Assembly (NCBI GenBank): GCA_025517465.1
Contig: JAOPKE010000003.1
Coordinates: forward strand, 248,001-312,000
Direction of reading: 5' to 3'
DNA length: 64,000 nucleotides
Source of the DNA: Halobacteria archaeon HArc-gm2
Lineage (GTDB): Archaea > Halobacteriota > Halobacteria > Halobacteriales > Haloarculaceae
Position numbers and translations under genes: made by a program. The notes under the pieces were generated by a model. The model made no database searches. It saw nothing but the letters and a program-made list of their open reading frames with translations, and had not been told where the DNA came from. Shown here in pieces: positions 1 to 8,667 of this stretch; the stretch's first letter is position 1, and every line of letters begins with the position of its first letter.

Positions 1-1
1 C

Positions 2-859
2 GTCGAAGTCTGCGGGTCGGCGCTGTCGGTTCGAACCGTCGACGACCCCGCCGACGCCCGCGACGACCCGGAGACCATCGACGTGCTCGACCTCGACAAC
101 GTCGACGACCTCTCCTACGGCGACCTCCGGGAGGCCTACGGCGCGGCGAGCCTGGAGTACGTCGAGCGCGCCATCGAACTCGCCAGAGCAGGCGCCGTCG
201 ACGCCATCACGACGGCGCCGATCAACAAGCAGGCCACCCGCCTGGCCGGCAGCGAGTACGCCGGGCACACGGGGATGCTCGCCGACGCCACCGACACCGA
301 CCACTACTCGATGCTGCTCGTCGAGGACGACCTGCGCGTCTCCCACGTCAGCACGCACGTCCCACTGGCCGAGGCCTGCGACCTCGTCACGGAGGAGCGC
401 GTGTTCCAGACGGTCCGCGTCACCGACGAGGCGCTGCGCTCACTGGGCGTCGCCGATCCAACCGTCGCCGTCGCGGGGCTCAACCCCCACGCCAGCGACG
501 GCGGCCTGCTCGGTGACGCCGAGGCCGAAGCAATCGAGCCAGCTATCGAGCGTGCTCAGAACGAGGTGGGCATCGACGTCCTCGGCCCCGAGTCGCCAGA
601 CACCGTCTTCTCGCAGGCCGCCGCGGGCGACGACGTCGACTGCGTCGTCGCGATGTACCACGACCAGGGCCACATCCCCATCAAGATGCTCGGCTTCCAG
701 TCCGGCGGCGTCAGCGGCGTCAACGTCACCATCGGGCTCCCCATCGTCCGGACGAGCGTCGACCACGGGACCGCCTTCGACATCGCCGGCGAGGGAATCG
801 CCTCCGAGGAGAGCCTCGTCGACGCCGTCGACCTCGCGGCGAAGATGACCTCGGATTAG
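2..859 (+). CDS. PdxA-family 4-phosphate dehydrogenase (5' truncated)
   Basis: The reading frame is open from base 2, so the start lies outside the window. The visible 285 residues carry PdxA-family motifs in order: TTAPINKQA, AGHTGML, STHVPLAEAC, GLNPHASDGG, MYHDQGHIPIK and VDHGTAFDIAG; the His residues in AGHTG, YHDQGH and VDHG are the expected divalent-metal ligands. Known PdxA acts in bacterial PLP synthesis, but haloarchaea normally use the PdxS/PdxT route. I therefore infer a PdxA2-type role, NAD-dependent oxidation of D-threonate- or erythronate-4-phosphate in acid-sugar breakdown; this is not proven. It ends tail to tail with a LarA-like gene and overlaps it by 3-4 bp, which supports a sugar-acid context. 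A DUF1537-type kinase gene just upstream would be the expected partner. Confidence 0.88.
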   Translation, partial: VEVCGSALSVRTVDDPADARDDPETIDVLDLDNVDDLSYGDLREAYGAASLEYVERAIELARAGAVDAITTAPINKQATRLAGSEYAGHTGMLADATDTDHYSMLLVEDDLRVSHVSTHVPLAEACDLVTEERVFQTVRVTDEALRSLGVADPTVAVAGLNPHASDGGLLGDAEAEAIEPAIERAQNEVGIDVLGPESPDTVFSQAAAGDDVDCVVAMYHDQGHIPIKMLGFQSGGVSGVNVTIGLPIVRTSVDHGTAFDIAGEGIASEESLVDAVDLAAKMTSD

Positions 860-2166
860 AGCGGCGTCTCCAGTTCGCCGTCGGCGTCGAACGCGAGCGC
901 TTCGAGGTCCCCGACGGTGACCTCGGGGTGGTCCGCGAGTTCGTCGGCGACCGGCTCCGACACCAGCAGGTCGTCGGGTTCCAGCGTGTTCTCGATGCGC
1001 GCGACCCGAAGGTCCGCCGGGTCGCGGACACCGGTCATCGAGCAGGCCACGAGGAGCGCCGTCGCGTCCGCCGGGACGGTGTAGGGCAGGCGCGCCCGCG
1101 AGGGCTCGCCGCTCGTCGCGATGTTGACGTACGTGTCGCCCAGGTCGATGGCGTCGAGGACGTCGACGTGGGCGAAGTCGGCCAGCCCGACGCCCACCGC
1201 GTTCCCGTGGGACGCCTCGGTGAGCGAGCGGACGTAGATACGGGTGATATCAGGTGCGTCGGGCTCGGCCTGGCCGTGGAAGTTCACGCGCCCGAGGACG
1301 TTGGTGTCCATCCCGGTGCCGCTTACCTCCTTGCCCATCTCGTCGACGACCAGCAGGTCCAGGTCGTCGACCGGCAGCGTCGCGAGCAGGTCCTTCGAAC
1401 GGTCCAGCAGTTCGGGCTCCTCGTCGAGGATCCGGTCCGCGGGGAGGCCGACGATTTCGGCCGCCCGCTCGTGAGCGTTCTCCAGCAAGGCCAGGCCGCC
1501 GACCACCGGTGCGGCGTCGAGGACTATCTCGGCGCGCTCGCCGATCACCGCGTCGAACCCGCGGGCCAGCGCGGCGTTGTGGGTCACTTCGGCGCCGCGG
1601 TGTTTCCCCATCCCGACGACCGCCATCTTCGACAGTCCGCTCTCCAGCCCGCCGCTGTAGTCGGTGTGGGCCTTCACCCGGTTCGCCAGGACGACGCCGT
1701 CGGCCGCCAGCGCGTCCGCCGCGACGTACACCGGCCGTCCTTCCTCGTCGGTTCCGACCTCTTCGACCGCCATCGACGACCGGATCGGACAGCCCACTCG
1801 CTCCTCGGTTATCCCCACCGACCGGAGCGTCTCGACCTGCCCCTCCGCGGTCGCCCCGCCGTGGCTCCCCATCGACGGGAAGACGAACGGCTCGTACCCC
1901 CGCGAGTCGAGGGCCTCGACGAGGGCCGAAAGCAGTTCGGGCGCGTCCGCGATACCCCGACTCCCGGCGGTTATCGCCACCTCGCCGCCGGCCGGGACGG
2001 CCGAGAAGTCGAGTTCGTCGACCGCCTCGAGCGTCGCAGCCCGGACGTCCTCGACCGCCGGCGGGTCGCGGTGGCGCGTCGCCCGTGCGAACCGCGGCAG
2101 GTCCTCCAGATCGTAGTCGTTGGCACCCTCCAGCCGTTCGCGGCCGGGGATCGAGAGATCGACCAT
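856..2166 (-). CDS. LarA-like (DUF2088) racemase/epimerase family protein
   Basis: This 436-residue protein resembles the LarA superfamily of nickel-pincer-nucleotide enzymes. Residues matching the LarA catalytic set are visible: H102 (PSMGSHGGAT), H167 (VKAHTDYSGG), K180 (SGLSKM) and H196 (EVTH). The K-to-H spacing of 16 equals that of LarA K184-H200. The ATG at 2166 was chosen because residues before it (MSSGRSS...) look like non-coding extension and the family N-terminus (VDLSIPG) follows directly. It converges on the PdxA-like gene, so an epimerase or racemase for a sugar acid is a reasonable inference, but the substrate is unknown. It may also need LarB, LarC and LarE maturation proteins, which are not in this window. 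Confidence 0.75.
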   Translation of the reverse strand: MVDLSIPGRERLEGANDYDLEDLPRFARATRHRDPPAVEDVRAATLEAVDELDFSAVPAGGEVAITAGSRGIADAPELLSALVEALDSRGYEPFVFPSMGSHGGATAEGQVETLRSVGITEERVGCPIRSSMAVEEVGTDEEGRPVYVAADALAADGVVLANRVKAHTDYSGGLESGLSKMAVVGMGKHRGAEVTHNAALARGFDAVIGERAEIVLDAAPVVGGLALLENAHERAAEIVGLPADRILDEEPELLDRSKDLLATLPVDDLDLLVVDEMGKEVSGTGMDTNVLGRVNFHGQAEPDAPDITRIYVRSLTEASHGNAVGVGLADFAHVDVLDAIDLGDTYVNIATSGEPSRARLPYTVPADATALLVACSMTGVRDPADLRVARIENTLEPDDLLVSEPVADELADHPEVTVGDLEALAFDADGELETPL

Positions 2167-2220
2167 GTTGGTACACGTTGGCGGTCCCGGATGCTTGACG
2201 GTGTCGGCGGTGAAAGAAGA

Positions 2221-2625
2221 CCGACCGCTGCTCACGGGTCGCTAGCGCTCCCCGTTCGCAATAAGGCGCCCCCTCGCTGCGCTCGGCGGCGCCCTGCTCA
2301 CGGGTCGCTAGCGCTCCCCGTTCGCTCATACGTCGGGCCGTTCGCTTCGCTCGCGCCCCGACCGCTGCTCGCGGGTCGTTCCTCCCCGCTCGCAATAAGG
2401 CGCCCCCTCGCTGCGCTCGGCGGCGCCCTGCTCACGGCTCACTTCGTTCGCCGGAAGACTCACTCTGTTCGTCTTCCGAGCCCTGGCTCGCTCCGCTCGC
2501 CAGGACGCCGTTCGCATTCTGCAGGCCCCTCACTTCGTTCGGCGCCTGCCTGCTCGCGTGTCGCTAGCGCTCCCGCTCGCAACAAGGCGCCACCTCACTT
2601 CGTTCGGCGGCGCCCTGTCAACACT
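2221..2625. repeat. Chain of seven intergenic hairpins with variable stems and constant loops
   Basis: This 400-bp gene-free stretch holds consecutive hairpins at 2265-2293 (stem GGCGCC), 2332-2362 (GTCGGG), 2399-2427 (GGCGCC), 2452-2478 (CGGAAGAC), 2482-2504 (CCTGG), 2521-2549 (GCAGGC) and 2586-2614 (GGCGCC). The loops are near constant (CTCACTTCGTTCGG or CTCGCTGCGCTCGG), while the stems differ. Spacers such as CTGCTCACGGGTCGCTAGCG recur. A perfect 47-bp direct repeat occupies 2257-2303 and 2391-2437. No protein-coding signal is convincing here, although open frames run through the repeats. Confidence 0.85.
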
Positions 2626-2656
2626 TTCTTACGCGCCCTCGGCCAATTCATGCCTA

Positions 2657-3910
2657 ATGAGCGAGCAAGAGCAGGAGCAGACAGACAAACAGAAGTACGA
2701 GTTCCGGAAGGTGATAGAGGAACTCAAGGGCTACGACGGGTCCGGGACCCAGCTCGTCTCTATCTACGTTCCCGAGGACAAGCTCATCAGCGACGTCGTC
2801 GCCCACGTCACGCAGGAGCACTCCGAGGCGTCGAACATCAAGTCGAAGGACACCCGAACGAACGTCCAGGACGCCCTGACCAGCATCAAGGACCGGCTGC
2901 GCTACTACGACCACCACCCGCCGGAGAACGGCACCGTACTGTTCTCCGGGGCGGTCGACGCCGGCGGCGGCCAGACCAACATGGTCACCGAAGTGCTCGA
3001 CAGCCCGCCCGAGCCCATCCAGTCGTTCCGCTACCACTGCGACTCCCATTTCCTGACCGAGCCCCTGGAGAACATGCTGGCCGACAGCGGCCTGTTCGGT
3101 CTCATCGTCCTCGACCGGCGCGAGGCCAACGTCGGCTGGCTCAAGGGCAAGCGCGTCGAACCGGTCAAGTCCGCCTCCTCACTGGTCCCCGGCAAGCAGC
3201 GCAAAGGTGGCCAGTCCGCCCAGCGATTCGCCCGGCTGCGACTGGAGGCCATCGACAACTTCTACCAGGAGGTCGCCGGGATGGCCAACGACCTGTTCGT
3301 CTCGCGGCGCCACGAACTCGACGGCGTCCTCGTCGGCGGCCCCTCGCCGACGAAAGACGAGTTCCTCGACGGCGACTACCTCCACCACGAGCTCCAGGAC
3401 AGCGTCCTCGGCAAGTTCGACGTCGCCTACACCGACGAGTCGGGACTGTACGACCTGGTCGACGCCGCCAGCGAGGTGCTGGCCGAACGCGAGATGCTGG
3501 AGGACAAGCAGGCGATGGAGCAGTTCTTCAAGGAGCTCCACGACGGCAACGAGGCCACCTACGGCTTCGAGCCGACCCGGGAGAACCTCATCATGGGCGC
3601 CGTCGACCAGCTGCTCATCTCCGAGGACCTGCGCCAGGACGTCGTCACCTACACCTGCGAGAACGGCCACGACGAGCGCGAGATGCTCGACCGCCGCAAG
3701 TCGACGCCCGACCACGAGTGCTCGCGCTGTGGCGCCACCGTCGACGCCGAGCAGGCCGAGCGCGAAGACGCCATCGACCACCTGATGGAGATCGCCGGCC
3801 AGCGCGGGACCGAGACGCTGTTCATCTCCACGGACTTCGAGAAGGGCGACCAGCTACTGTCGGCGTTCGGCGGCGTCGCCGGCCTGCTCCGCTACTCCAC
3901 TGGCGTCTGA
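2657..3910 (+). CDS. prf1: Archaeal peptide chain release factor aRF1
   Basis: This 417-residue protein is the class I release factor that reads all three stop codons and triggers peptidyl-tRNA hydrolysis on the ribosome. Domain 1 carries the NIKS decoding motif at residues 60-63. Domain 2 carries GGQ at 184-186 within GKQRKGGQSAQRF. The C-terminal domain keeps two CxxC-like zinc-ribbon remnants (YTCENGH ... CSRCGA). Length matches the family. ATG 2657 is chosen because residues before MSEQEQEQ derive from the upstream repeat chain. A weak TATA-like TTTCTTACG lies about 30 bp upstream. It is transcribed alone, downstream of the hairpin-repeat region. Confidence 0.97.
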   Translation: MSEQEQEQTDKQKYEFRKVIEELKGYDGSGTQLVSIYVPEDKLISDVVAHVTQEHSEASNIKSKDTRTNVQDALTSIKDRLRYYDHHPPENGTVLFSGAVDAGGGQTNMVTEVLDSPPEPIQSFRYHCDSHFLTEPLENMLADSGLFGLIVLDRREANVGWLKGKRVEPVKSASSLVPGKQRKGGQSAQRFARLRLEAIDNFYQEVAGMANDLFVSRRHELDGVLVGGPSPTKDEFLDGDYLHHELQDSVLGKFDVAYTDESGLYDLVDAASEVLAEREMLEDKQAMEQFFKELHDGNEATYGFEPTRENLIMGAVDQLLISEDLRQDVVTYTCENGHDEREMLDRRKSTPDHECSRCGATVDAEQAEREDAIDHLMEIAGQRGTETLFISTDFEKGDQLLSAFGGVAGLLRYSTGV

Positions 3911-4152
3911 TCAGTTTTCTACCCGTCGCTCGCGAACGAGCAGAGGCACAAGTGTGGACGCCCCCGGAGGGGACGCCCACGATGCGGCAGTCCGGATGGT
4001 GGCATGGGACGGGTCGAAGGCGGACCCGGGGACTACGGAATGCCAAACTGTCAGAGGGATGGCTGCGTCCTCGGCATCCGCCGTGCCGTCGTTGCCGCAG
4101 CAGTTGGTATACAAGGCTTGCGTAAATCAGTCCTGCCTTACTAGTTAGGATT

Positions 4153-4545
4153 TCACAGCAATTGGGCCAGTTGACGCCGCCGTCCCCGGAGATCCGTCGC
4201 CGGTTCGAGCGCCGGGTCGTCCGCCAACCGGTCGACGACGAGCAACGGATCCGCGCCCGCCCGCTCGACTTGTTCGAGGAGCGCCGAGATCTCCTGGCGA
4301 TAGAGCGCGAGCGACGAGAGGAGGCCGACCATCAGGGCCGCCGGCACCGCCGCGTCGTCGTTCGACGGGAACGCGTCGCTGATCGCCGTGAAGTCGGGAA
4401 TCTCGTCGGAGGGATCCGACGTCGGGTGGAGCGTCAGGCACCGCCGGCAGATGGCCGCGCCCGATTCGTCGCCCGGGAGATACTCGCGATAGGCCTGTTC
4501 GACGGGGAAGACAAGCGTCGGCGCACCGCACTCCGGACAGTCCAT
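4153..4545 (-). CDS. Small zinc-ribbon haloarchaeal protein (DUF6276-like)
   Basis: This 130-residue protein begins MDCPECGAPT and has a second CRRC pair near residue 34, so a four-cysteine zinc ribbon is likely in the first 40 residues. The rest is predicted helical, with a hydrophobic stretch (VPAALMVGLLSSLALYR) near residues 67-83 and an Arg/Leu-rich tail. I associate it with the haloarchaeal DUF6276 type from its size and N-terminus, but that is memory, not a search. The function is unknown. The 240 bp between prf1 and this gene contain no feature I can identify. Confidence 0.7.
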   Translation of the reverse strand: MDCPECGAPTLVFPVEQAYREYLPGDESGAAICRRCLTLHPTSDPSDEIPDFTAISDAFPSNDDAAVPAALMVGLLSSLALYRQEISALLEQVERAGADPLLVVDRLADDPALEPATDLRGRRRQLAQLL

Positions 4546-4608
4546 GGCGCTACTGGACGCGGCACGGGGAAAAAGGACGCGGCGGTGGCACTCACCACCC
4601 AGCCGGAG

Positions 4609-6072
4609 TCACTGCAGGTAGCCGAGCCGTTCGAGCTGGGCCTTCCGGCGACCGTCGATAGTGACGGCGTCGTCGACGTTCGCGTGTTCGAACGAGTCCA
4701 GCCACTCGTCGAGCGTCTCTCCGAGGTCCGCCGCCGTCCTGGGATTCGACGCCGCGACGTCGGCCGTCTCACCGGGATCCGACCGGAGGTCGTACAGCGA
4801 CCGCGACCCGTCGGACCCGCGGACGAGCGCGTGCGACCTCGTCCGGATCGCACGGAGCGACCGGTCGTGTTTCTCGACGTGGGCAGGCAGGTCGCCGACG
4901 TGGTGTTCGAGCGCCGCCATCGACGGCTGGGGTGCCATGTACTCGCTGACGACGAACTCCCGGCTGCGCGCGTGCGTCGCCGGGTGGAACGAGCGCCCCT
5001 GGAACGTCGCCCGTGCGTCGTCGGCCCGGACCCCGGCCGCGTCGAGGAGCGTCGGCGCCAGGTCCACCAGGCTCACCAGGTCGGTCAGGTCGCCGTACCC
5101 GGTGAACGCGCCGCCGTGGACGACGAGGGGCACGTGGACCAGCGTGTCGTACAGGCAGTACTGGTGGTCCATCATGCCGTGGTCGCCGACGTTCTCGCCG
5201 TGGTCCGCCGTGACGACGAACACCGTGTCCTCCCACTCTCCCGTCTCGCGGAGTGCCTCGCTGATGGCGGCGATCTGTTCGTCGACGGCGGCGATTTCGG
5301 CACGGTAGAGCCCCCGGAGGGCACGCAACTCCCGGTCGCTGAGAGTGACGTTGCCGGCGAGGTACTCCCAGGGTTCCTGTGGGACCGCCATCGCCTCGTC
5401 GTAGGTGACGTCGGCGGGCAGGTGCTCCTCGGCGAGTCGCCGCGGCGGACGGTAGTCGAGATGTGGTTCGATGTAGTTGGCCAGCAGAAAGAACGGCCGA
5501 TCACCGGAGCGGTCACTCAGCCAGTGCTCGATCCACCGCGTCGACCGGGCGGCGCCGTCGTCGTTCCGGTCGCGGTTCCGGACGAGCGACTGGTAGAGCG
5601 CGTTGACACCGTTGACCACCGGGTTCCCCTCGAACAGCTTTCGGCCGACGGCGTCCACGCTACTCCCCTCGGTGACCTGCACGATCTCGCCCAGGCTCGT
5701 GTCCGACTGGACGAGCTGCCACATCTGGCGGAACTCGTCGAACCCCCGGTCGAAGCCCGAGGCCGAACTCAGCCACGTGTTGTTCGAGACGCAGACCGTC
5801 TCGTAGCCGGCGTCGCCGAGAAGTGCCGGGAGCGTCGGAAGTGACCCGTCGAGGCGCTCGTGACCAGTGTAGGCGCCGTGTTTCGACGGATACGAGCCGG
5901 TGAGCATCGACGCGTGGGCGGGGAGCGTCCACGGTGCGGTGGAGAACGCCCGCGTGACCCTGGTCCCCGCTTCGGCGAGTTCGGCGAGCGTCGGTGCGAC
6001 GCTCGGATCGAAGGCGTCGTCTGCGCGTGTCGTGTCGGCGACGAAGAGAACGACGTTCGGCTGCCCAACCAT
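4609..6072 (-). CDS. Sulfatase/alkaline-phosphatase superfamily hydrolase with Thr at the nucleophile position
   Basis: This 487-residue protein has the metal-site opening VLFVADTTRAD (D13-T14) and the later DHGENVGDHGMMDH metal motif of arylsulfatases. At the usual C/S-x-P-x-R site it reads T49-L-P-A-H-A-S-M-L-T-G, so the formylglycine-forming Cys or Ser is replaced by Thr. That suggests a phosphodiesterase- or phosphotransferase-like activity using Thr, or an unmodified sulfatase variant. No signal peptide is visible, so it is probably cytoplasmic. Many haloarchaeal sulfatase-like proteins sit near glycan genes; no such genes are next to it here. Confidence 0.85.
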   Translation of the reverse strand: MVGQPNVVLFVADTTRADDAFDPSVAPTLAELAEAGTRVTRAFSTAPWTLPAHASMLTGSYPSKHGAYTGHERLDGSLPTLPALLGDAGYETVCVSNNTWLSSASGFDRGFDEFRQMWQLVQSDTSLGEIVQVTEGSSVDAVGRKLFEGNPVVNGVNALYQSLVRNRDRNDDGAARSTRWIEHWLSDRSGDRPFFLLANYIEPHLDYRPPRRLAEEHLPADVTYDEAMAVPQEPWEYLAGNVTLSDRELRALRGLYRAEIAAVDEQIAAISEALRETGEWEDTVFVVTADHGENVGDHGMMDHQYCLYDTLVHVPLVVHGGAFTGYGDLTDLVSLVDLAPTLLDAAGVRADDARATFQGRSFHPATHARSREFVVSEYMAPQPSMAALEHHVGDLPAHVEKHDRSLRAIRTRSHALVRGSDGSRSLYDLRSDPGETADVAASNPRTAADLGETLDEWLDSFEHANVDDAVTIDGRRKAQLERLGYLQ

Positions 6073-6358
6073 TTGAGAGGGGTTGGGGTCTCGCGGGTAA
6101 ATTCATTCGGCGCTTACTCGGACTATCCACGGCTTACCGAAATCGCCAGACGCGACCGTCGCCACCGCGTGCGTCTCCGTCGAAAGACAGTGGCCAGAAA
6201 CCAGATCGGAGCGACGTCCCGTGACTGGCCGTCTCTGTAGCCCTCACCATCACTCGGAACTGAACCCCGGACCGGCTAGAGGGAACGCAATCGCAATACG
6301 ACACCTTACGCTCGCGAGTCGGTGACGAGGTATCTTCCAGCTACGTTCCCTTACGTAT

Positions 6359-6376
6359 CAATATTATAAAATTTAA
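6359..6376 (+). promoter_or_regulatory. AT-rich core promoter of the PhoD gene
   Basis: CAATATTATAAAATTTAA is the only strongly AT-rich stretch in the 330-bp gap between the sulfatase and phosphatase genes. It lies about 30-40 bp before the ATG at 6403, the right distance for a TATA/BRE element and a short leader. I saw nothing else in the rest of the gap (6073-6358). Confidence 0.6.
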
Positions 6377-6402
6377 CTGCCGATCTATGCGCGCCGAACG
6401 GT

Positions 6403-8604
6403 ATGGATCCACAAGATCCACCCGAACACGACGCGACGGGACAGAACCGGCGACAGTTCATGCGACGCACCGGCGCCGCCTCCATCGCGGCCGCCGTGGG
6501 CGTCACCGGTCAGGCGACGGCGATGACCGACGACGGCGAGTTCGAGACGGACCCATACTCGCTCGGGGTCGCGTCGGGCGATCCGCTCCCGACGGCGGTC
6601 GTCATCTGGACGCGGCTCGCACCGGACCCGCGGACGGCCGACGGCGCGATGCCCGACGAGGCTGTCGACGTCGAGTGGACCGTCGCCAACGACGAGTCGA
6701 TGAGCGACGTCGTCAAGACCGGCACCGCGACTGCCGAGCCAGCGCACGCCCACACGGTCCACGTCGACGTTCGCGAACTCGACCCGAACACCGAGTACTA
6801 CTACCAGTTCGAGGCCGGGGGGGAGACCAGCCCGGTCGGCCGGACGAAGACCGCACCGTCGCCCGACGCGAGCCCCGAGGAGTTCAACTTCGCGTTCGCC
6901 TCCTGCCAGCGCTGGGTCGACGGCTACTACACGGCCTACGAACACATGGCCGCGGAGGAACTCGACCTCGTCGTCCACCTCGGCGACTACATCTACGAGT
7001 ACGGCATCGGTGCGAACGGTGGAGCCCGCGACGAGTCGGTCCCGATCCAGTACCGGGAGGAGATCACCACGCTCGACGACTACCGCCTGCGCTACGGGCT
7101 CTACAAGTCCGACCCCGACCTGAAGGACGCCCACGCCAGCGCTCCCTGGCTCGTCACTCGCGACGACCACGAGGTCGACAACAACTGGGCCGGCGACGTG
7201 CCGGAGGACGACCAGTCCACCGAGGCGTTCCGCCAGCGCCGGGCCGCGGCGCTCCAGGCCTACTACGAACACATGCCGTTCCGGATGTCACAGAAGCCCG
7301 ACGGGCCCGACCAGAAGCTCTACCGGAACTTCACGTTCGGTGACCTCGTCGAGTTCAACGTCCTCGACACGCGTCACTACCGCGACGACCAGGCCTGCGG
7401 CGACGTCGGCGCCGCCGTCGGCTGCGACGAGCGTTTCGAACGCCAGATCCTCGGCGACGCCCAGCGCGAGTGGCTGCTCGACAACCTGCAGAACTCGACG
7501 GCGACCTGGGACGTGCTGGCCAATCAACTCCCCATCGCCCGGGTCGACCGCGTCGAGGGCGAGGAAGAGGGGTACCGGACCGACCAGTGGGACGGCTACG
7601 TGCCGAGCCAGGAGGCCGTCTTCGGCGCCTTCGAGGAGCACGTCGACAATCCCGTCGTCGTCACGGGCGACGTCCACTCCCACTGGGCCAACGAGATCCG
7701 CAGCTTCGACGACCCCGCCAAGCCCATCGGGACCGAGTTCGTCGGCACCTCCATCGCGTCGAACGGTGACGGACGCGAGACGACCGAGTTCGGACAGATG
7801 GTGCTAGCGGAGAACGACAACGTCCTCTACCACAGCGCGAAGCGGGGCTACGTCAGCTGTCGGATCACGCCCGACCAGTGGCAGACCGACTACAGGGGCG
7901 TCGACTACGTCACCGAACGCGGCGCACCGATCCGGACCGACGCCCGGTTCGTCGTCGACGAGGGGCAACCGGGGCTCCAGGGCCAGACGACCGTCGCGCC
8001 GACCCCGACCACGATGGCCAACGGCGATTCGGCCGCTGCCGAACTCGTCGCCCGGTGGCTACCCGACGGGCTGGCCGGCGGGAAGGTCACCGTCTCCGTC
8101 GCCGACCCGTCCGTCGCCGTCATCGACGACGTGACGGTCGCCGACGCGTTCGGTGCCCAGACCGTCTCCGTCGCCGACGACGGGAGCGAGGCGACATTCC
8201 GATTCGTCGACCTGGAGGACGAAATTCAGACCGTGGGCTCCGACGGCGAGGTTACCCTCGCCGCCGTGGCACTGTCGGGCACCGGGGCCGGTGGGACCGA
8301 CCTCGACGTCGCCGTCGACCGGCTGAGCGACGACGACGGCGCCGACGTCCCCACCGCGGCCGAGTCCGGGCCCGTCTACGTCGGCCCGCCCGCCGTCGGC
8401 GGCACCGCACCGACCGACCCCGACGATGACGGCCTGTACGAGGACGTCAACGGGAACGGACGGCTGGACTACGACGACGTGGTCGCGTTCTTCGAGGACC
8501 TGGAGTCCGACCCCATCGCCAGCTACCCGAACGCTTACGACTTCAACCAGAACGGCGACATCGACTACGACGACGTCGTCGCACTCTACCGCGAGATGAA
8601 CTGA
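6403..8604 (+). CDS. Tat-exported PhoD-like phosphatase/phosphodiesterase with cohesin-like domain and C-terminal dockerin
   Basis: This 733-residue secreted enzyme opens with a twin-arginine signal (NRRQFMRRTGAA, about residues 15-40). A PhoD N-terminal domain (about 45-150) and the PhoD metallophosphatase core follow, with motifs such as HLGDYIYEYG, RDDHEVDNNW and VVTGDVHSHW. Residues about 530-660 look like a cohesin-type beta domain. The last 62 residues hold two calcium-binding F-hand loops, DVNGNGRLDYDD and DFNQNGDIDYDD, as in type I dockerins. The likely role is phosphate release from phosphodiesters outside the cell, with calcium-dependent attachment to another surface protein inferred from the dockerin. 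The combined cohesin-like plus dockerin tail recurs on haloarchaeal exoproteins. Confidence 0.9.
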   Translation: MDPQDPPEHDATGQNRRQFMRRTGAASIAAAVGVTGQATAMTDDGEFETDPYSLGVASGDPLPTAVVIWTRLAPDPRTADGAMPDEAVDVEWTVANDESMSDVVKTGTATAEPAHAHTVHVDVRELDPNTEYYYQFEAGGETSPVGRTKTAPSPDASPEEFNFAFASCQRWVDGYYTAYEHMAAEELDLVVHLGDYIYEYGIGANGGARDESVPIQYREEITTLDDYRLRYGLYKSDPDLKDAHASAPWLVTRDDHEVDNNWAGDVPEDDQSTEAFRQRRAAALQAYYEHMPFRMSQKPDGPDQKLYRNFTFGDLVEFNVLDTRHYRDDQACGDVGAAVGCDERFERQILGDAQREWLLDNLQNSTATWDVLANQLPIARVDRVEGEEEGYRTDQWDGYVPSQEAVFGAFEEHVDNPVVVTGDVHSHWANEIRSFDDPAKPIGTEFVGTSIASNGDGRETTEFGQMVLAENDNVLYHSAKRGYVSCRITPDQWQTDYRGVDYVTERGAPIRTDARFVVDEGQPGLQGQTTVAPTPTTMANGDSAAAELVARWLPDGLAGGKVTVSVADPSVAVIDDVTVADAFGAQTVSVADDGSEATFRFVDLEDEIQTVGSDGEVTLAAVALSGTGAGGTDLDVAVDRLSDDDGADVPTAAESGPVYVGPPAVGGTAPTDPDDDGLYEDVNGNGRLDYDDVVAFFEDLESDPIASYPNAYDFNQNGDIDYDDVVALYREMN

Positions 8605-8667
8605 GAGAGACGAAGAATCGGCGGCGCGGCCGCCGCCGCACCGATACGGCGTCGAACGGAGGAACGC

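Noticed and set aside
2221-2625. A CRISPR array.
   Set aside because: Repeats are of varying length with no unique spacers of even size, and no cas genes are present.
928-4125. A 1065-residue open frame on the plus strand opposite the LarA-like gene and across prf1.
   Set aside because: It is a GC-rich antisense or out-of-frame shadow, rich in Arg and Pro, that overlaps well-supported genes.
3911-4152. A small gene between prf1 and the zinc-ribbon gene (several 60-75 codon frames).
   Set aside because: The frames on both strands have no coding bias or recognisable motif.
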